Of a DNA stretch of 64,000 nt, positions 17,456 to 27,465 are shown in pieces. Under the pieces are notes generated by a model that worked only from the letters and a program-made list of their open reading frames with translations, had not been told where the DNA came from and searched no databases. Position 1 is the first letter of the stretch. Each line of letters starts with the position of its first letter. Made by a program: the position numbers and the translations under genes. The DNA is from Burkholderiaceae bacterium (lineage in GTDB: Bacteria; Pseudomonadota; Gammaproteobacteria; Burkholderiales; Burkholderiaceae_E), in contig JAOSJU010000001.1 of NCBI GenBank assembly GCA_027493945.1, positions 496,001-560,000 of the forward strand, written 5' to 3'.

Positions 17456-19093
17456 ATGAGCAGTTTCCCCGATCCGGTGGCCGAAGGGCTGGCGCGCGGC
17501 TGGAAGGTGATCGACGCCACCGCCGCGACGCCGCCCGAGCAGTTCGATTGCGACGTGGCGATCGTGGGCACCGGCGCCGGCGGCGGGGTGAGCGCCGAGA
17601 TCCTGGCACGCGCCGGCCTGCGCGTGCTGATGATCGAGGAAGGTCCGCTGAAGAGCTCGCGCGACTTCCGCATGCGCGAGTCCGACGCGTATCCGCAGCT
17701 GTACCAGGAGTCGGCGGCGCGCAAGACGAAAGACAAGGCGATCAACGTCATGCAGGGGCGCTGCGTCGGCGGCTCCACGACGGTCAACTGGACATCGAGC
17801 TTTCGTACGCCCGCCCCGACGCTCGCCTGGTGGCGCGAGCATTACGGGCTCGCGGAGTTCACGCCCGAGGCGCTGTATCCGTGGTTCGAGCGCGCCGAAC
17901 GACGCCTGTCGATCGGCCCCTGGCTCGTGCCGCCGAACGAGAACAACGAACTCCTGCGCCGCGGGGCCGGCCAACTGGGCATTCCGGCACCCGCGATCCA
18001 GCGCAACGTTCGCGGCTGCCTGAATCTCGGTTACTGCGGCGTGGGCTGCCCGACCAACGCCAAGCAGTCGATGCTGGTGACCACGGTGCCGGCGGCGCTC
18101 GATGCGGGCGCCACGCTGTTCACGCGGGCGCGCGCCGAACGGCTCGCCATTGCCGGCGGGCGCGTCGAGGCGCTGGAAGTCCAATGGCTCGACGCGGACG
18201 GGCTGCGCCCGAGCGGGCGGCGCACCCGGGTGAGGGCCGCCCACTTCGTGCTCGCCGGCGGCGCGATCAATACCCCTGCGCTGCTTCTGCGCTCGGACGC
18301 ACCCGACCCGCAGCGGCTCACCGGCGCGCGCACCTTCCTGCATCCCGTGGTGGTCTCGGCCGCGACGTTCGATCACCGGGTCGACGGCTTTGCCGGCGCC
18401 CCGCAAACGGTCTACAGCGACCATTTCCTCGACGGCGGGCCGATCGACGGCCCGATCGGCTACAAGCTGGAGGCGCCGCCGATCCACCCGGTGCTGTTCT
18501 CGACCACGCTGCAGGGCTTCGGCAAGGCGCATGCGCAGCAGATGGCCGACTTCAACCGCACGCACGCGCTGATCGCGCTGATGCGCGACGGGTTTCATCC
18601 GCAAGCCGCCGGCGGGCGGGTCGAGTTGCGCAGCGACGGCACGCCGGTGCTCGACTACCCGCTCACCGAGTTCATTTTCGACGGCGCACGTCGCGCGCTG
18701 CTGTCGATGGCGCAGATCCAGTTCGAGGCGGGCGCGCAGGCGGTCTATCCGGTGCATGAGCTCGCTTCGGGCTACCGCAGCTGGCCCGAGGCCCGCGCGG
18801 CGATCGGCGCGCTGCCGATGAAGCCGCTGCTGCTGCGCGTGGTCTCGGCCCACGTGATGGGGGGCTGCGCGATTGCCGCGGACGAGCCGCGCGGCGTGGT
18901 CGGGCCCGAGGGCGTGCACTGGCGCCTGGCGAACCTGTCGGTGCACGACGGCTCGATCTTCCCGACCTCGATCGGGGCCAATCCGCAGCTGTCGATCTAC
19001 GGCATTACCGCGCGGCTGGCGAGCGGGCTGGCCACGCGCCTGACCGGCCGCGCGGCGCCCGCCTTCGGCGAAGCGGCGAGCGCCGCCGCATGA
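17456..19093 (+). CDS. GMC-family FAD-dependent oxidoreductase
   Basis: 545 residues. The FAD-binding loop is V-A-I-V-G-T-G-A-G-G-G near residue 35; the GMC signature region is Q-G-R-C-V-G-G-S-T-T-V-N-W. A cysteine-rich insertion C-L-N-L-G-Y-C-G-V-G-C-P-T-N-A-K-Q-S lies near residue 185. The C-terminal catalytic His is in V-S-A-H-V-M-G-G-C, with the Asn in G-A-N-P-Q-L-S-I-Y-G. Members oxidise alcohols or sugars; the substrate is unknown. No signal peptide of its own: export is probably by piggy-back on the preceding Tat protein. Its stop overlaps the lipase start (ATGA). A long-chain alcohol oxidase role would fit the fatty alcohol genes nearby but is only conjecture. Confidence 0.85.
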   Translation: MSSFPDPVAEGLARGWKVIDATAATPPEQFDCDVAIVGTGAGGGVSAEILARAGLRVLMIEEGPLKSSRDFRMRESDAYPQLYQESAARKTKDKAINVMQGRCVGGSTTVNWTSSFRTPAPTLAWWREHYGLAEFTPEALYPWFERAERRLSIGPWLVPPNENNELLRRGAGQLGIPAPAIQRNVRGCLNLGYCGVGCPTNAKQSMLVTTVPAALDAGATLFTRARAERLAIAGGRVEALEVQWLDADGLRPSGRRTRVRAAHFVLAGGAINTPALLLRSDAPDPQRLTGARTFLHPVVVSAATFDHRVDGFAGAPQTVYSDHFLDGGPIDGPIGYKLEAPPIHPVLFSTTLQGFGKAHAQQMADFNRTHALIALMRDGFHPQAAGGRVELRSDGTPVLDYPLTEFIFDGARRALLSMAQIQFEAGAQAVYPVHELASGYRSWPEARAAIGALPMKPLLLRVVSAHVMGGCAIAADEPRGVVGPEGVHWRLANLSVHDGSIFPTSIGANPQLSIYGITARLASGLATRLTGRAAPAFGEAASAAA

Positions 19094-20058
19094 TCCAGCG
19101 CCTGCTGGCGGCGCTCGCGGCAGCGATTGTCTTCGGCGTGGTGGAGCTTGCGCTGTGGCTGCACCGTGCGCAGGACTGGGCAGCGGGCGGCGCGCTCGCG
19201 GCCGCCGCCTGCGTGCCGCTGCTGGCGCATGCCGCGATCCTGGGGCAGCAGTTCGCGATCGGCGCCTGGTTGCGTCGGCGCAGCCGCCCCGACCTGCGTC
19301 CGGGGCTCGCGGCGGCGCTGCGCGCGTGGTCGGGCGAGATCGTCGCATCGCTGCGCACCTTCGGCTACGCGCAGATCCGCTACGCCTCGCGACCGCTGCC
19401 CAGCGGTGCGGATGCGGGCCGCGTGCCGGTGCTGCTGGTGCACGGCTACTTCTGCAACCGCGGCATCTGGCACGCGTTCGCGCGCCGGCTGGCCGCGCGC
19501 GGGCATCCGCTGGAGTCGGTGAACCTCGAACCGGTGTTCGGGCCGATCGACGACTATGTTCCGGTGATCGCCGCCGGCATCGAGCGGCTGCGCGCGCGCA
19601 CCGGCGCGGCGCGCATCGCGGTGGTGGCGCACAGCATGGGCGGCCTGGCGGTGCGCGCGTTCATCGCCGCGCGCGGCGGCGAGGCGCTCGCCGCGGTGGT
19701 CACGCTGGGCACGCCGCACCGCGGCACCTGGCTGGCGCGCTACGGCTACGGGCGCAACGTGGCGCAGATGCGGCTGGACAGCGACTGGCTGCGCGCGCTC
19801 GCCGACCGGGAAAGCGCCCAAGAGAGCGCCCGCGCCGGCGTGCCGTTCACCGTGATCCTGTCGCTGCACGACAACATGGTCGCGCCGCAGACGATCCAGA
19901 CGCTGGAAGGGGCACGCACGATCGAGCTCACCGCGCGCGGACACGTCGAACTGGCCTACGACCGCGAGGCCTGGGCGCGCACGATCGAGGCGATCGACAC
20001 GGTCGCTAGAAGTGGATGCCCCGCATCAACTGCTGGAACGCCATCTGGTCCGCACTGA
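19090..20058 (+). CDS. Membrane-anchored alpha/beta-hydrolase (lipase-like)
   Basis: 322 residues. Two N-terminal hydrophobic segments (residues 4-22 and 32-52) suggest membrane anchoring. The hydrolase core has V-P-V-L-L-V-H-G-Y-F-C-N-R-G-I-W (oxyanion region), the nucleophile elbow A-H-S-M-G-G, and a late His in A-R-G-H-V-E-L. This matches triacylglycerol lipase/esterase families. It is translationally coupled to the GMC oxidoreductase by ATGA. Its last 53 bases overlap the convergent fatty acyl-CoA reductase gene, so the extreme C-terminus (SGCPASTAGTPSGPH) may be read-through beyond the folded domain. Confidence 0.8.
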   Translation: MIQRLLAALAAAIVFGVVELALWLHRAQDWAAGGALAAAACVPLLAHAAILGQQFAIGAWLRRRSRPDLRPGLAAALRAWSGEIVASLRTFGYAQIRYASRPLPSGADAGRVPVLLVHGYFCNRGIWHAFARRLAARGHPLESVNLEPVFGPIDDYVPVIAAGIERLRARTGAARIAVVAHSMGGLAVRAFIAARGGEALAAVVTLGTPHRGTWLARYGYGRNVAQMRLDSDWLRALADRESAQESARAGVPFTVILSLHDNMVAPQTIQTLEGARTIELTARGHVELAYDREAWARTIEAIDTVARSGCPASTAGTPSGPH

Positions 20059-22001
20059 GCTGCGGCGGCTTGCCGGTGGCCTCCTTCGCGCCGCGGGCGG
20101 CATCCGAATCGGGGAACATGCGGAACGTGGTGTTCATCACGATCTGCGCGATCTTCGGCGCCAGCGCGTGCAGCACCTCTCCCGCGATGCCCAGCCGCGT
20201 CGCGATGCGCACCGGCTTGTAGACGATCGCCTGGCTCACCAGGTCGGCCGCTTCCTCCGGCGACAGCGTGGGCACGTTCTGGTACAGCCTGGTCGGCGCG
20301 ATCATCGGCGTGCGCACCAGCGGCATGTTGATCGTGGTGAAGGTGACGCCGACGTCGGCGAACTCGCTGGCCGCGCAGCGCGTCCAGGCGTCGAGCGCGG
20401 CCTTCGACGCGACGTAGGCGGAGAAGCGCGGCGCGTTGGTGAGCACGCCGATCGAGCTGATGTTGACGATGTGGCCGCGCCGCCGCTCGATCATCTTCGG
20501 CAACAGGCCCATGGTGACGCGCACCGCGCCGTAGTAGTTCAGCTGCATCGTGCGCTCGAGGTCGTGGAAGCGCTCGAAGCTGGATTCGATACCGCGGCGG
20601 ATCGAGCGCCCCGCGTTGTTCACCAGCACGTCGACGCCGCCGAGCTCGTCGATCAGCCAGCGCGTCATGCGGTCGCAGTCTTCGGTGCTGGCGAGGTCGA
20701 CCGCGAAGGTGACCAGCTTGTGCCCGTCGGCCTCGACGAGCCGCCGCGCTTCGTCGAGCTTCGCCTCGTCGCGCCCGCAGATCACGGTGGTGGCGCCGGC
20801 GGCGGCCATCTTGCGCGCGGCGGCCAGCCCGATGCCCGACGAGCCGCCGGTGATCAGGACCACCTTGCCGCTCACCTGCCCCTTCAACGTGCGGTCGATG
20901 AACAGGTCGGGATCGAGATGGCGCTCCCAGTAGTCCCAGAGCACCCAGGCGTAGTCCTCCGGGCGCGGACAGGCGATGCCGCTGCCTTCGAGCGCCTTCA
21001 GCGTCTCGCGGCAGTCGAAGCGCGTCGGATAGTTGACGAACTGCAGGACGTCCGGGGGCAGGCCGAGATCCTTCATGACCGCGTTGCGCACGCGCCGCAC
21101 CGGGGTGAGTGCCATCAGCCCCTTCGTGACGCTCTTCGGGATGAAGCCGACCAGCGCCGCGTTCACGCGAATGGACATCAGCGGCGCGTGCGCAGCCTTG
21201 GCGAAGGCGTTGAGCACGTCGCCCACGCGCATCGGCTCGGGATCGACCAGGTGGAAGCAGCCGCCGTCGAGCCCCCTGGCGTGCGCGATGTGGTCGAGTG
21301 CCGCGACGACGAAGTCGACCGGCACGATGTTGATGCGCCCGCCCTCGATGCCGATCGTGGGCATCCACGATGGCACGATCTGGCGCATCCGCTGGATGAG
21401 CTTGAAGAAGTAGTACGGGCCGTCGATCTTGTCCATCTCGCCGGTGCGCGAGTCGCCGACGACCAGGCCGGGCCGGTAGATGCGAAACGGCACCGTCGAT
21501 TCGCGGCGCACGATGCCCTCGGACTCGTGCTTGGTGGCGTAGTACGGATGATCGAGGCTCTCGGCCTCCTCGAACATGTCTTCGCGGAAGACGCCCTCGT
21601 AGAGACCCGCCGCGGCGATCGACGAGACGTGGTTCAGGCAACCGGCGCCGATCGCGTTGGCGAACTCGACCACGTGGCGCGTGCCCTGCACGTTCACCGT
21701 CACCTGCTCCTCGGTGCCGGCGTTCAGGTCGTAGATCGCCGCCAGGTGGAACACGTGCCGGATCTTGCCGTCGAGCCGCTTTCGATCGGCCGGCCGGATG
21801 CCCAGGCCCGGCCCTGGCGATGTCGCCGACGATCGGAACCGCGCGCTTGGCGTCGACGCCCCAGGCCGCGTAGAGCGGCGCCAGCTTTTCGGGGGAAGCG
21901 TCGCGCGCGAGGAAGTAGACGACCGCGCCGCGCCGCTCGAGGATCTTGCGCACGAGCCTGCGGCCGATGAAGCCGGTCGCGCCGGTGATGAAGTAATTCA
22001 T
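20006..22001 (-). CDS. Two-domain fatty acyl-CoA reductase, alcohol-forming (one-base frameshift)
   Basis: About 664 residues after repair. The N-terminal extended SDR domain has T-G-A-T-G-F-I-G-R and the Y-Y-A-T-K-H-E-S-E catalytic pair. The C-terminal classical SDR domain has T-G-G-S-S-G-I-G and Y-V-A-S-K-A-A. Domain order, length and many phrases (F-R-E-D-M-F-E-E-A-E, G-P-Y-Y-F-F-K, T-T-I-N-M-P-L-V-R-T-P-M-I-A-P-T, ending M-R-G-I-H-F) match, from memory, the Marinobacter Maqu_2507 enzyme, which reduces acyl-CoA through the aldehyde to fatty alcohol with NADPH. The frame shifts by one extra base in the C run 21807-21809. A strong ribosome site (ggggag) precedes the ATG at 22001. Confidence 0.88.
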
Positions 22002-22151
22002 GGATCTCCCCTGGGCCGTCGTGAGCTGGTTTCGGCCATTGTATCGACGGCCGCACTCCTTTAGTGTGTCGGCTCTAGCGGGTCTGCCTAGACTGCGGAT
22101 GCAGGCACAACCCGCGCCGGCCACCGTGCCGTCGCATCTACGACGAGGAAC

Positions 22152-22670
22152 ATGGTCATGGTGAAGAAGCTCCAGAAGATGGCTGCGGACAAGCCCGACG
22201 GCACGCAACTGGCGGCGGCGGTCCGCGAATCGGCGCAGCAGATCTGGCTGGCGGGCCTGGGCGCGTTTTCCAAGGCGCAGGCCGAAGGCGGCAAGGTGTT
22301 CGACGCTCTGGTGAGGGAAGGCAGGGGCATCCAGCGGCGCACCCGGTCGATGACCGAGGAGCGGATCGGCGAGGTGACGGGCAAGATGAGCAAGGCGGCC
22401 GGCGAGATCACGAAGCAGGCGACCCAGTCGTGGGACAAGCTCGAGCAGGTGTTCGAGGATCGCGTGTCGCGCGCGCTGACGCGTTTGGGCGTGCCCACCA
22501 GCAAGGACATCCAGTCGCTGATGAAGCGCGTCGAGTCGCTCAACGAGAGCGTCCAGGCGCTGAGCGGCGGGGCCCCGGCGCGCGCCCGCAAGGCCGCGGC
22601 GCCGCGCAAGATCGCGGCAGCCAAGGCTGCGGCGAAGAAACCGGCGCGCCGCGCCAGGGCCGAGTCCTGA
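22152..22670 (+). CDS. Phasin, PHA granule-associated protein (PhaF/PhaI family)
   Basis: 172 residues. The N-terminal part is an amphipathic helical phasin domain (S-A-Q-Q-I-W-L-A-G-L-G-A-F-S-K-A-Q-x-E-G near residue 28, E-D-R-V-x-R-A-L-x-R-L-G-V-P-T near 105), and the tail from residue 140 is rich in Ala, Lys and Arg, like the DNA-binding tails of PhaF-type proteins. Phasins coat PHA or lipid inclusions and may tether them to the nucleoid. A gaggaac ribosome site precedes the start. It is divergent from the fatty acyl-CoA reductase and followed by a patatin-like lipase. Confidence 0.88.
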   Translation: MVMVKKLQKMAADKPDGTQLAAAVRESAQQIWLAGLGAFSKAQAEGGKVFDALVREGRGIQRRTRSMTEERIGEVTGKMSKAAGEITKQATQSWDKLEQVFEDRVSRALTRLGVPTSKDIQSLMKRVESLNESVQALSGGAPARARKAAAPRKIAAAKAAAKKPARRARAES

Positions 22671-22705
22671 CCACCCCGGCAAGGCCGCCCGGAGCGGCAC
22701 TCGCA

Positions 22706-23952
22706 ATGGGCACCGGCCGCGCACGGCCGGGCACGCCGGGCCGCATCGGCCTGGCGCTGGCCGGCGGCGGGTTCATGGGCGCCGCCTACGAGCTCGGCGC
22801 GCTGTGCGCGCTGGCCGAGTCGATCGACGGACTCGACCTCACCCGGCTCGACACCTACGTCGGCGTGAGCGCCGGCGCGTTCATCGCCGCCGGACTGGTG
22901 AACGGCGTCTCGGCGCATCGCATGGTGCGCATGTTCGTCGAGGACGGCGACGTCGAGACCGACTTCGATCCGGCGCTGATGCTGCGACCCGCGTACCGCG
23001 AATGGCGGCGCGCGCTGCGCTCGGCGCCGTCGGGGCTGGGCGCGTCGGTAGGCGCCGGGCTGAGCGAAGCGCTGCTCGGCCCACAGGCGGTGCTGTGGCG
23101 GACGATCGAGCGCGGCCTGCGCCTGCTGCCCAACGGGCTGGTCGACGGCAGCCCTGCCGAGCGCAAGCTCGCGCAGCTGCTCTCGCAGCCCGGGCGCACC
23201 AACGATTTTCGCCGCACGCGCGTGCCGCTGCGCATCGTGGCCACCGACATCGACACGGGCGACCCGGTCGAGTTCGGGTCGCCCGGCCACGACCACGTTC
23301 CGATCTCGCGCGCGGCGATCGCATCGAGCGCGGTGCCGGGGCTGTTCGCGCCGGTGCGCATCGGCACCCGGCACTACCTCGACGGCGCGCTGAACAAGAC
23401 GGTGCACGCGTCGGTGGCGCTCGACTATGGCGTGGGGCTGGTGCTGTGCGTGAACCCGCTGGTGCCCTACCAGGCGATGCAGGCCGGTGCGCGCCGCGTC
23501 TCGCGCTCGGGCATCAGCACGGTGATGGCGCAAACGATCCGCACCGCGATCCGCTCGCGAATGAGCGTCGGGCTGGCGAAATACCGGGTCACCCACCCGG
23601 GCTCCGACGTGGTGCTGTTCGAGCCGCGTCGCGACGACGCCGACACCTTCTTCACCAACATTTTCAGCCTGTCGAGCCGGCGCCGGCTGTGCGAGCACGC
23701 GTACCGGCCACCCGCGCCGACCTGCTCGAGCGGCACGCGGCACTCGATCCGGTGCTGCGCCGCCACGGGCTGTCGATCAACCTCGGCGTGCTGCGGCATC
23801 CGGCGCCGCGGCTGGTGCGCGAACTGCGCACCGATACGCGCAGGCCCCTCACGCGCGCCGCCGCCGCGCTCGATCGGCTGGGACACGCGCTCGACGACCT
23901 CGACCGCGCGGTCGGCATCGTCGCGGCGCGCAAGGCCGGCAGCCCGCCCTGA
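22706..23952 (+). CDS. Patatin-like phospholipase (one-base frameshift)
   Basis: About 415 residues after repair. The oxyanion loop A-G-G-G-F-M-G-A, the nucleophile motif G-V-S-A-G (residues about 52-56) and the catalytic Asp in D-G-A-L-N are all present, so a Ser-Asp dyad lipid acyl hydrolase is expected. Near 23703 one base seems missing: the continuation A-T-R-A-D-L-L-E-R-H-A-A-L-D-P-V lies in the next frame and runs to the stop at 23952. Start ATG 22706 has ggag 11 bases upstream. Placed between a phasin and a TetR regulator, it may act on granule-surface lipids, which is inference. Confidence 0.85.
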
Positions 23953-23963
23953 GGAGCCACGCC

Positions 23964-24626
23964 ATGCAGCGAAAGCCGCCGCGGCGCACCCGTGAGCGCA
24001 TCCTGGGGCTTTCGCTGCGGCTGTTCAACGACCTGGGCGAGCCCAACGTGACGACCAGCGCGATTGCCGACGAGATGAACATCAGTCCCGGCAATCTCTA
24101 CTATCACTTCCGCAACAAGGACGACATCGTCGACGCGCTGTTCGAGCAGTTCGAGCGCGAGATCGACCCGCTGCTCGACGGCCCGGTGCGCAGGCAGGTC
24201 GACTTCGAGGACGCGTGGCTGTTCCTGCACCTGCTGTTCGAATCGATCTGGCGCTACCGCTTCGTCTATCGCGACCTGAACGACCTGCTCTCGAAGAACA
24301 GGCGCCCGGAGATGCACTTCCGCACGATCGTGGACCGCAAGACCGCGGCCGCGCGCGCCCTGTGCCGCTCGCTCGCGGCCAGTGGCGCCCTCGGCGCCGC
24401 CAGCGAGCGCGAGATCGAGTCGCTCGCGACCAACATGGTGGTCGTGGCGACCTACTGGCTGTCGTTCGAATACATCCGCAACGCCCGCCGCTTCGGCGAG
24501 GCCGACTACCAGAGCGCGGCGATGGCGCGCGGCGCCTACCAGGTGCTGTCGATGCTCGCCCCGTGGCTCGAGCCGCAGGGGCGCGAGCTGTTCGAGCGTC
24601 TTTCCCGCGAATACATCCGCAGCTGA
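23964..24626 (+). CDS. TetR/AcrR regulator near the phasin locus
   Basis: 220 residues with a canonical TetR helix-turn-helix at residues 8-55 (R-T-R-E-R-I-L ... N-I-S-P-G-N-L-Y-Y-H-F-R-N-K). The helix-turn-helix and the long C-terminal ligand domain resemble the PhaD-like regulators of PHA gene clusters in pseudomonads. It starts 11 bases after the patatin stop, so it likely belongs to the phasin-patatin transcription unit, or autoregulates it. Ligand unknown; an acyl-CoA would be a reasonable guess from context. Confidence 0.85.
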   Translation: MQRKPPRRTRERILGLSLRLFNDLGEPNVTTSAIADEMNISPGNLYYHFRNKDDIVDALFEQFEREIDPLLDGPVRRQVDFEDAWLFLHLLFESIWRYRFVYRDLNDLLSKNRRPEMHFRTIVDRKTAAARALCRSLAASGALGAASEREIESLATNMVVVATYWLSFEYIRNARRFGEADYQSAAMARGAYQVLSMLAPWLEPQGRELFERLSREYIRS

Positions 24627-24643
24627 CTCGACCAGGAGCGAAC

Positions 24644-25417
24644 ATGGCCAGGTGGACCGCGTTTCCCCACGCCGACAAGCAATACGAATTCACGCCCGCG
24701 ACGCTGAAGAAGCACTGGGCACGGCTGCACCGCGGCGACTGCGAGCCGTTTCCGAAGGACGACGCGGCGGTCGCGGCCTGGATCGACTACCACGCCGGCC
24801 GCTTCCAGCAGGCCGCGGACGTCGGGCTGAAGGCCGGGGGCGCAGGGCTCGTCGCGGCGAACAAGGCGACGAACATCTACGCCAATTACCTCGAGAAATC
24901 CGAGAAGAAGAAACTCGAGCTGTTCCAGGAGGTCGCGGCGCGCTGCGAGGCGCAGCAGGCCGCCGATCCGAAGAATGCCAACGCGTACTACCTGTATGCC
25001 TACGCGATCGGCCGCTACGGACAGGGCATCTCGGTGGCCAAGGCGCTCGCGCAGGGGCTGGGAGGCAAGGTGCGCGATGCGCTGGCGCAGGCGATCCGGC
25101 TCGCGCCGAAGCACGCCGACGCGCACATCGCGCTCGGCGCCTTCCACGCCGAAGTGATCGACAAGGTCGGAGCGATGATCGGCGGCATGACCTACGGTGC
25201 GAAGCGCGACGAAGGGCTGCGGCTGTTTCGCAAGGCACTCGAACTGAACCCCGACTCGGCGATCGCGCGCGTCGAGTACGCCAACGGACTGGTGATGCTC
25301 GAGGGCAAGAAGGCGCTGAAGGAAGCCGAGGCGCTGTACGCGCAGGCGGCCGCCTGCGAGCCGATGGACGCGATGGAGCGCCTCGACGTCGAGATGGCGC
25401 GCGCCGAGATCGATTAG
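24644..25417 (+). CDS. TPR-like repeat protein
   Basis: 257 residues, almost all helical. Tetratricopeptide-like repeats are visible around residues 135-170 (A-L-A-Q-A-I-R-L-A-P-K-H-A-D-A-H-I-A-L-G) and 185-235 (F-R-K-A-L-E-L-N-P-D-S-A-I-A-R-V-E-Y). No signal peptide, so probably a cytosolic scaffold. It follows the TetR gene by 17 bases with a good caggagcg ribosome site. Function unknown. It is conserved-looking and may belong to the same lipid-storage operon. Confidence 0.7.
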   Translation: MARWTAFPHADKQYEFTPATLKKHWARLHRGDCEPFPKDDAAVAAWIDYHAGRFQQAADVGLKAGGAGLVAANKATNIYANYLEKSEKKKLELFQEVAARCEAQQAADPKNANAYYLYAYAIGRYGQGISVAKALAQGLGGKVRDALAQAIRLAPKHADAHIALGAFHAEVIDKVGAMIGGMTYGAKRDEGLRLFRKALELNPDSAIARVEYANGLVMLEGKKALKEAEALYAQAAACEPMDAMERLDVEMARAEID

Positions 25418-25431
25418 AGCGTGTTCACACG

Positions 25432-25686
25432 ATGAACCTGCATCGCATGCTTCGCCAGCGCGCCGACGAGGGACGGCCGCTGCGCATCGGACTGATCGGA
25501 GCCGGCAAGTTCGGCTCGATGTACCTGTCGCAGGCGCGGCGCACGCCGGGCATCCAGCTCGTGGGCGTGGCCGGGCAGCCGGTACGCTGGAGCGACGTGG
25601 GCATCGACGCGAAGGATCCGGCGGTCGCGTTTCGCCGCGAGATGGAGCGCACGTTCGGCGCTGACCAGCTCAGCGCTCGCCGCTGA
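25432..25686 (+). pseudogene. Internally deleted SAF-domain/homoserine-dehydrogenase-like oxidoreductase
   Basis: An 84-codon frame whose first 43 residues are a clear Rossmann start (R-I-G-L-I-G-A-G-K-F-G-S-M-Y-L-S-Q-A-R-R-T-P-G-I) and whose last 35 residues (V-R-W-S-D-V-G-I-D-A-K-D-P-A-V-A-F-R-R-E-M-E) look like the extreme C-terminus of SAF-domain oxidoreductases, which are normally about 430 residues. The roughly 350 residues between are gone, with the frame kept. It converges on and overlaps the SulP gene by 17 bases. I call it a deletion remnant, probably inactive because the catalytic domain is absent. The identity of the C-terminal part is from memory of the family. Confidence 0.6.
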
Positions 25687-27443
25687 TCGGCTCGATCTGC
25701 TGGCACTCGTAGAAGATCCGCGCGGTGCAGCGCCGGCAGATCTCCGGATCGAGGCGCGTGAAGATGTCGGCGATCGCGACGCTCTTGCTGGTGAACACGC
25801 GCCCCGCGCCGATGGTTCCCAGCGCGTCGCCGCGCCCGAGGAAGGTCTCGACCTGCGGGCGCAGCCCGTGCAGGTAGAGCGCGCCGCCGTCGGCGACGCG
25901 ACGCTTCGATTCCGAGGCCAGCAGGTCGGCGCCCGCGACGTCGACGAAATTGACGTTGCGCGCGATCAGCAGCAGATGCTTCTGGTCGGGCGAGAACTCG
26001 CGCAGCGTATCGAAATGCGTGGCGACGTGATTGACCGCACCGAAATAGATCGACCCCTCCACGCTCATGATCTTCAGCTGGGGGCATTCGCGCCGGTCGG
26101 CCTCGACCGGCACCAGCGTGCGCTCCGGGCTGCGATCGTCGGGCACCAGGCTGCGCATCGTCGGCCGCGAGGTGCGGTTCAGGTACAGCAGCAGCGAAGT
26201 GGCCACGCCGACCAGCACCGCGACCTCGAGCCGCATCACCAGCGTGGCGAACATGGTGAGCAGCAGCACCCCGCCCTCGCCCGGGCTCATGCGCAGCGTG
26301 GCGCGGATGCGCGTCAGGTCGATCAGCGACCAGCCCGCCAGGCACAGCACCCCGGCCACCGCCGGCAGCGGCAGCCAGGCCACCAGTGGCGCGAAGACCA
26401 GCACGATCGCCGCCAGCAGGATGCCCGCGAACACCGCGGCCATCGGCGTGACCGCGCCGGCTTCCAGGTTCGGCCCCGAACGGTTCACCGAGGCGCTGGT
26501 GGGAAAGCCCGAGAACAGCCCCGCAGCCATGTTCGACAGGCCCTGCCCGATGAATTCCTGGTTGCCGTCGATGCGCTGGCCGGTGCGCAGCGCGATCGCC
26601 TTGGCGATCGACACCGACTGCGTGAGCGAGACGATCGCCACCGCCACGGCCACGCCGCTCAGCTGCCCGGAGCGCGCCGGGATCGAGGTGCGGCCATGCG
26701 AACGGCGGCAGGCGCCGCGGAATCGGGTCGAGCATCTCGATGCCGGTGCGCGCTTCGCCGAACGCCAGGTTCAGCAGGACGGCCGCGGCCACGCCGGCGA
26801 GCATCGCGAGCACGATGCTGGGCCAGCGCGGCCGCCACCTGCGCACCGCCCAGTTGACGCCGATCGTGACGAGCGCCACCGCCACGACCGCCGGCATCGT
26901 TTCGCGCAAACCACCCGCCACCAGCACCAGCGTGCGCACGAACGAGGTGCCCTGCGGCACCGGGATTCCGGTGAGCGGGCCGAGCTGGCTCACCAGGATC
27001 AGGATGCCGGCGCCCGCGGTGAAGCCGACGATCACCGGCTGCGAGATGAAGTTCACCAGCAGGCCGAGCCGCAGCACGCCCAGCGCGAGCATGCACAGCC
27101 CCGCCAGGAAGGCCAGCGTCGCAGCCATCTCGATGTAGACCGTCGAGCCGGGCGTCGCGAGCGGCGCGAGCGCCGCGAAGGTCATCAGCGACAGCGCGTT
27201 GGTGGGCCCGGAGACGGTGTGCATCGACGAGCCGTACAGGCCGGCGACGATGGTGGGCACGATCGCGCAGTACAGGCCGTACGCGGGCGGCAGCCCCGCG
27301 AGCGTGGCGAACGCGATGCCCTGCGGCAGCACCATCAGCGCACCGACCAGCCCCGCGACCAGGTCGGCGCGCAGGCTGTGAGCAGTCACCAGCGGCCACC
27401 AGCGCAGGAACGGGAACAGGCGGTTCAGCAGCAACTGGTTCAT
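25670..27443 (-). CDS. SulP-family anion transporter with STAS domain (one-base frameshift)
   Basis: About 590 residues after repair. The N-terminal half has the SulP signature (A-L-M-V-L-P-Q-G-I-A-F-A-T-L-A-G-L-P-P-A-Y-G-L-Y) and multiple membrane spans. The second half has G-L-S-N-M-A-A-G-L-F-S-G-F-P-T-S-A-S-V-N-R-S and a C-terminal STAS domain (S-V-E-G-S-I-Y-F-G-A). A single extra base near 26665-26675 separates the halves. Substrates of the family include sulfate, bicarbonate, dicarboxylates and molybdate, and cannot be decided here. The gene starts 22 bases after recD. Confidence 0.88.
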
Positions 27444-27465
27444 CGCGATGGCATCGGGGCGGATT

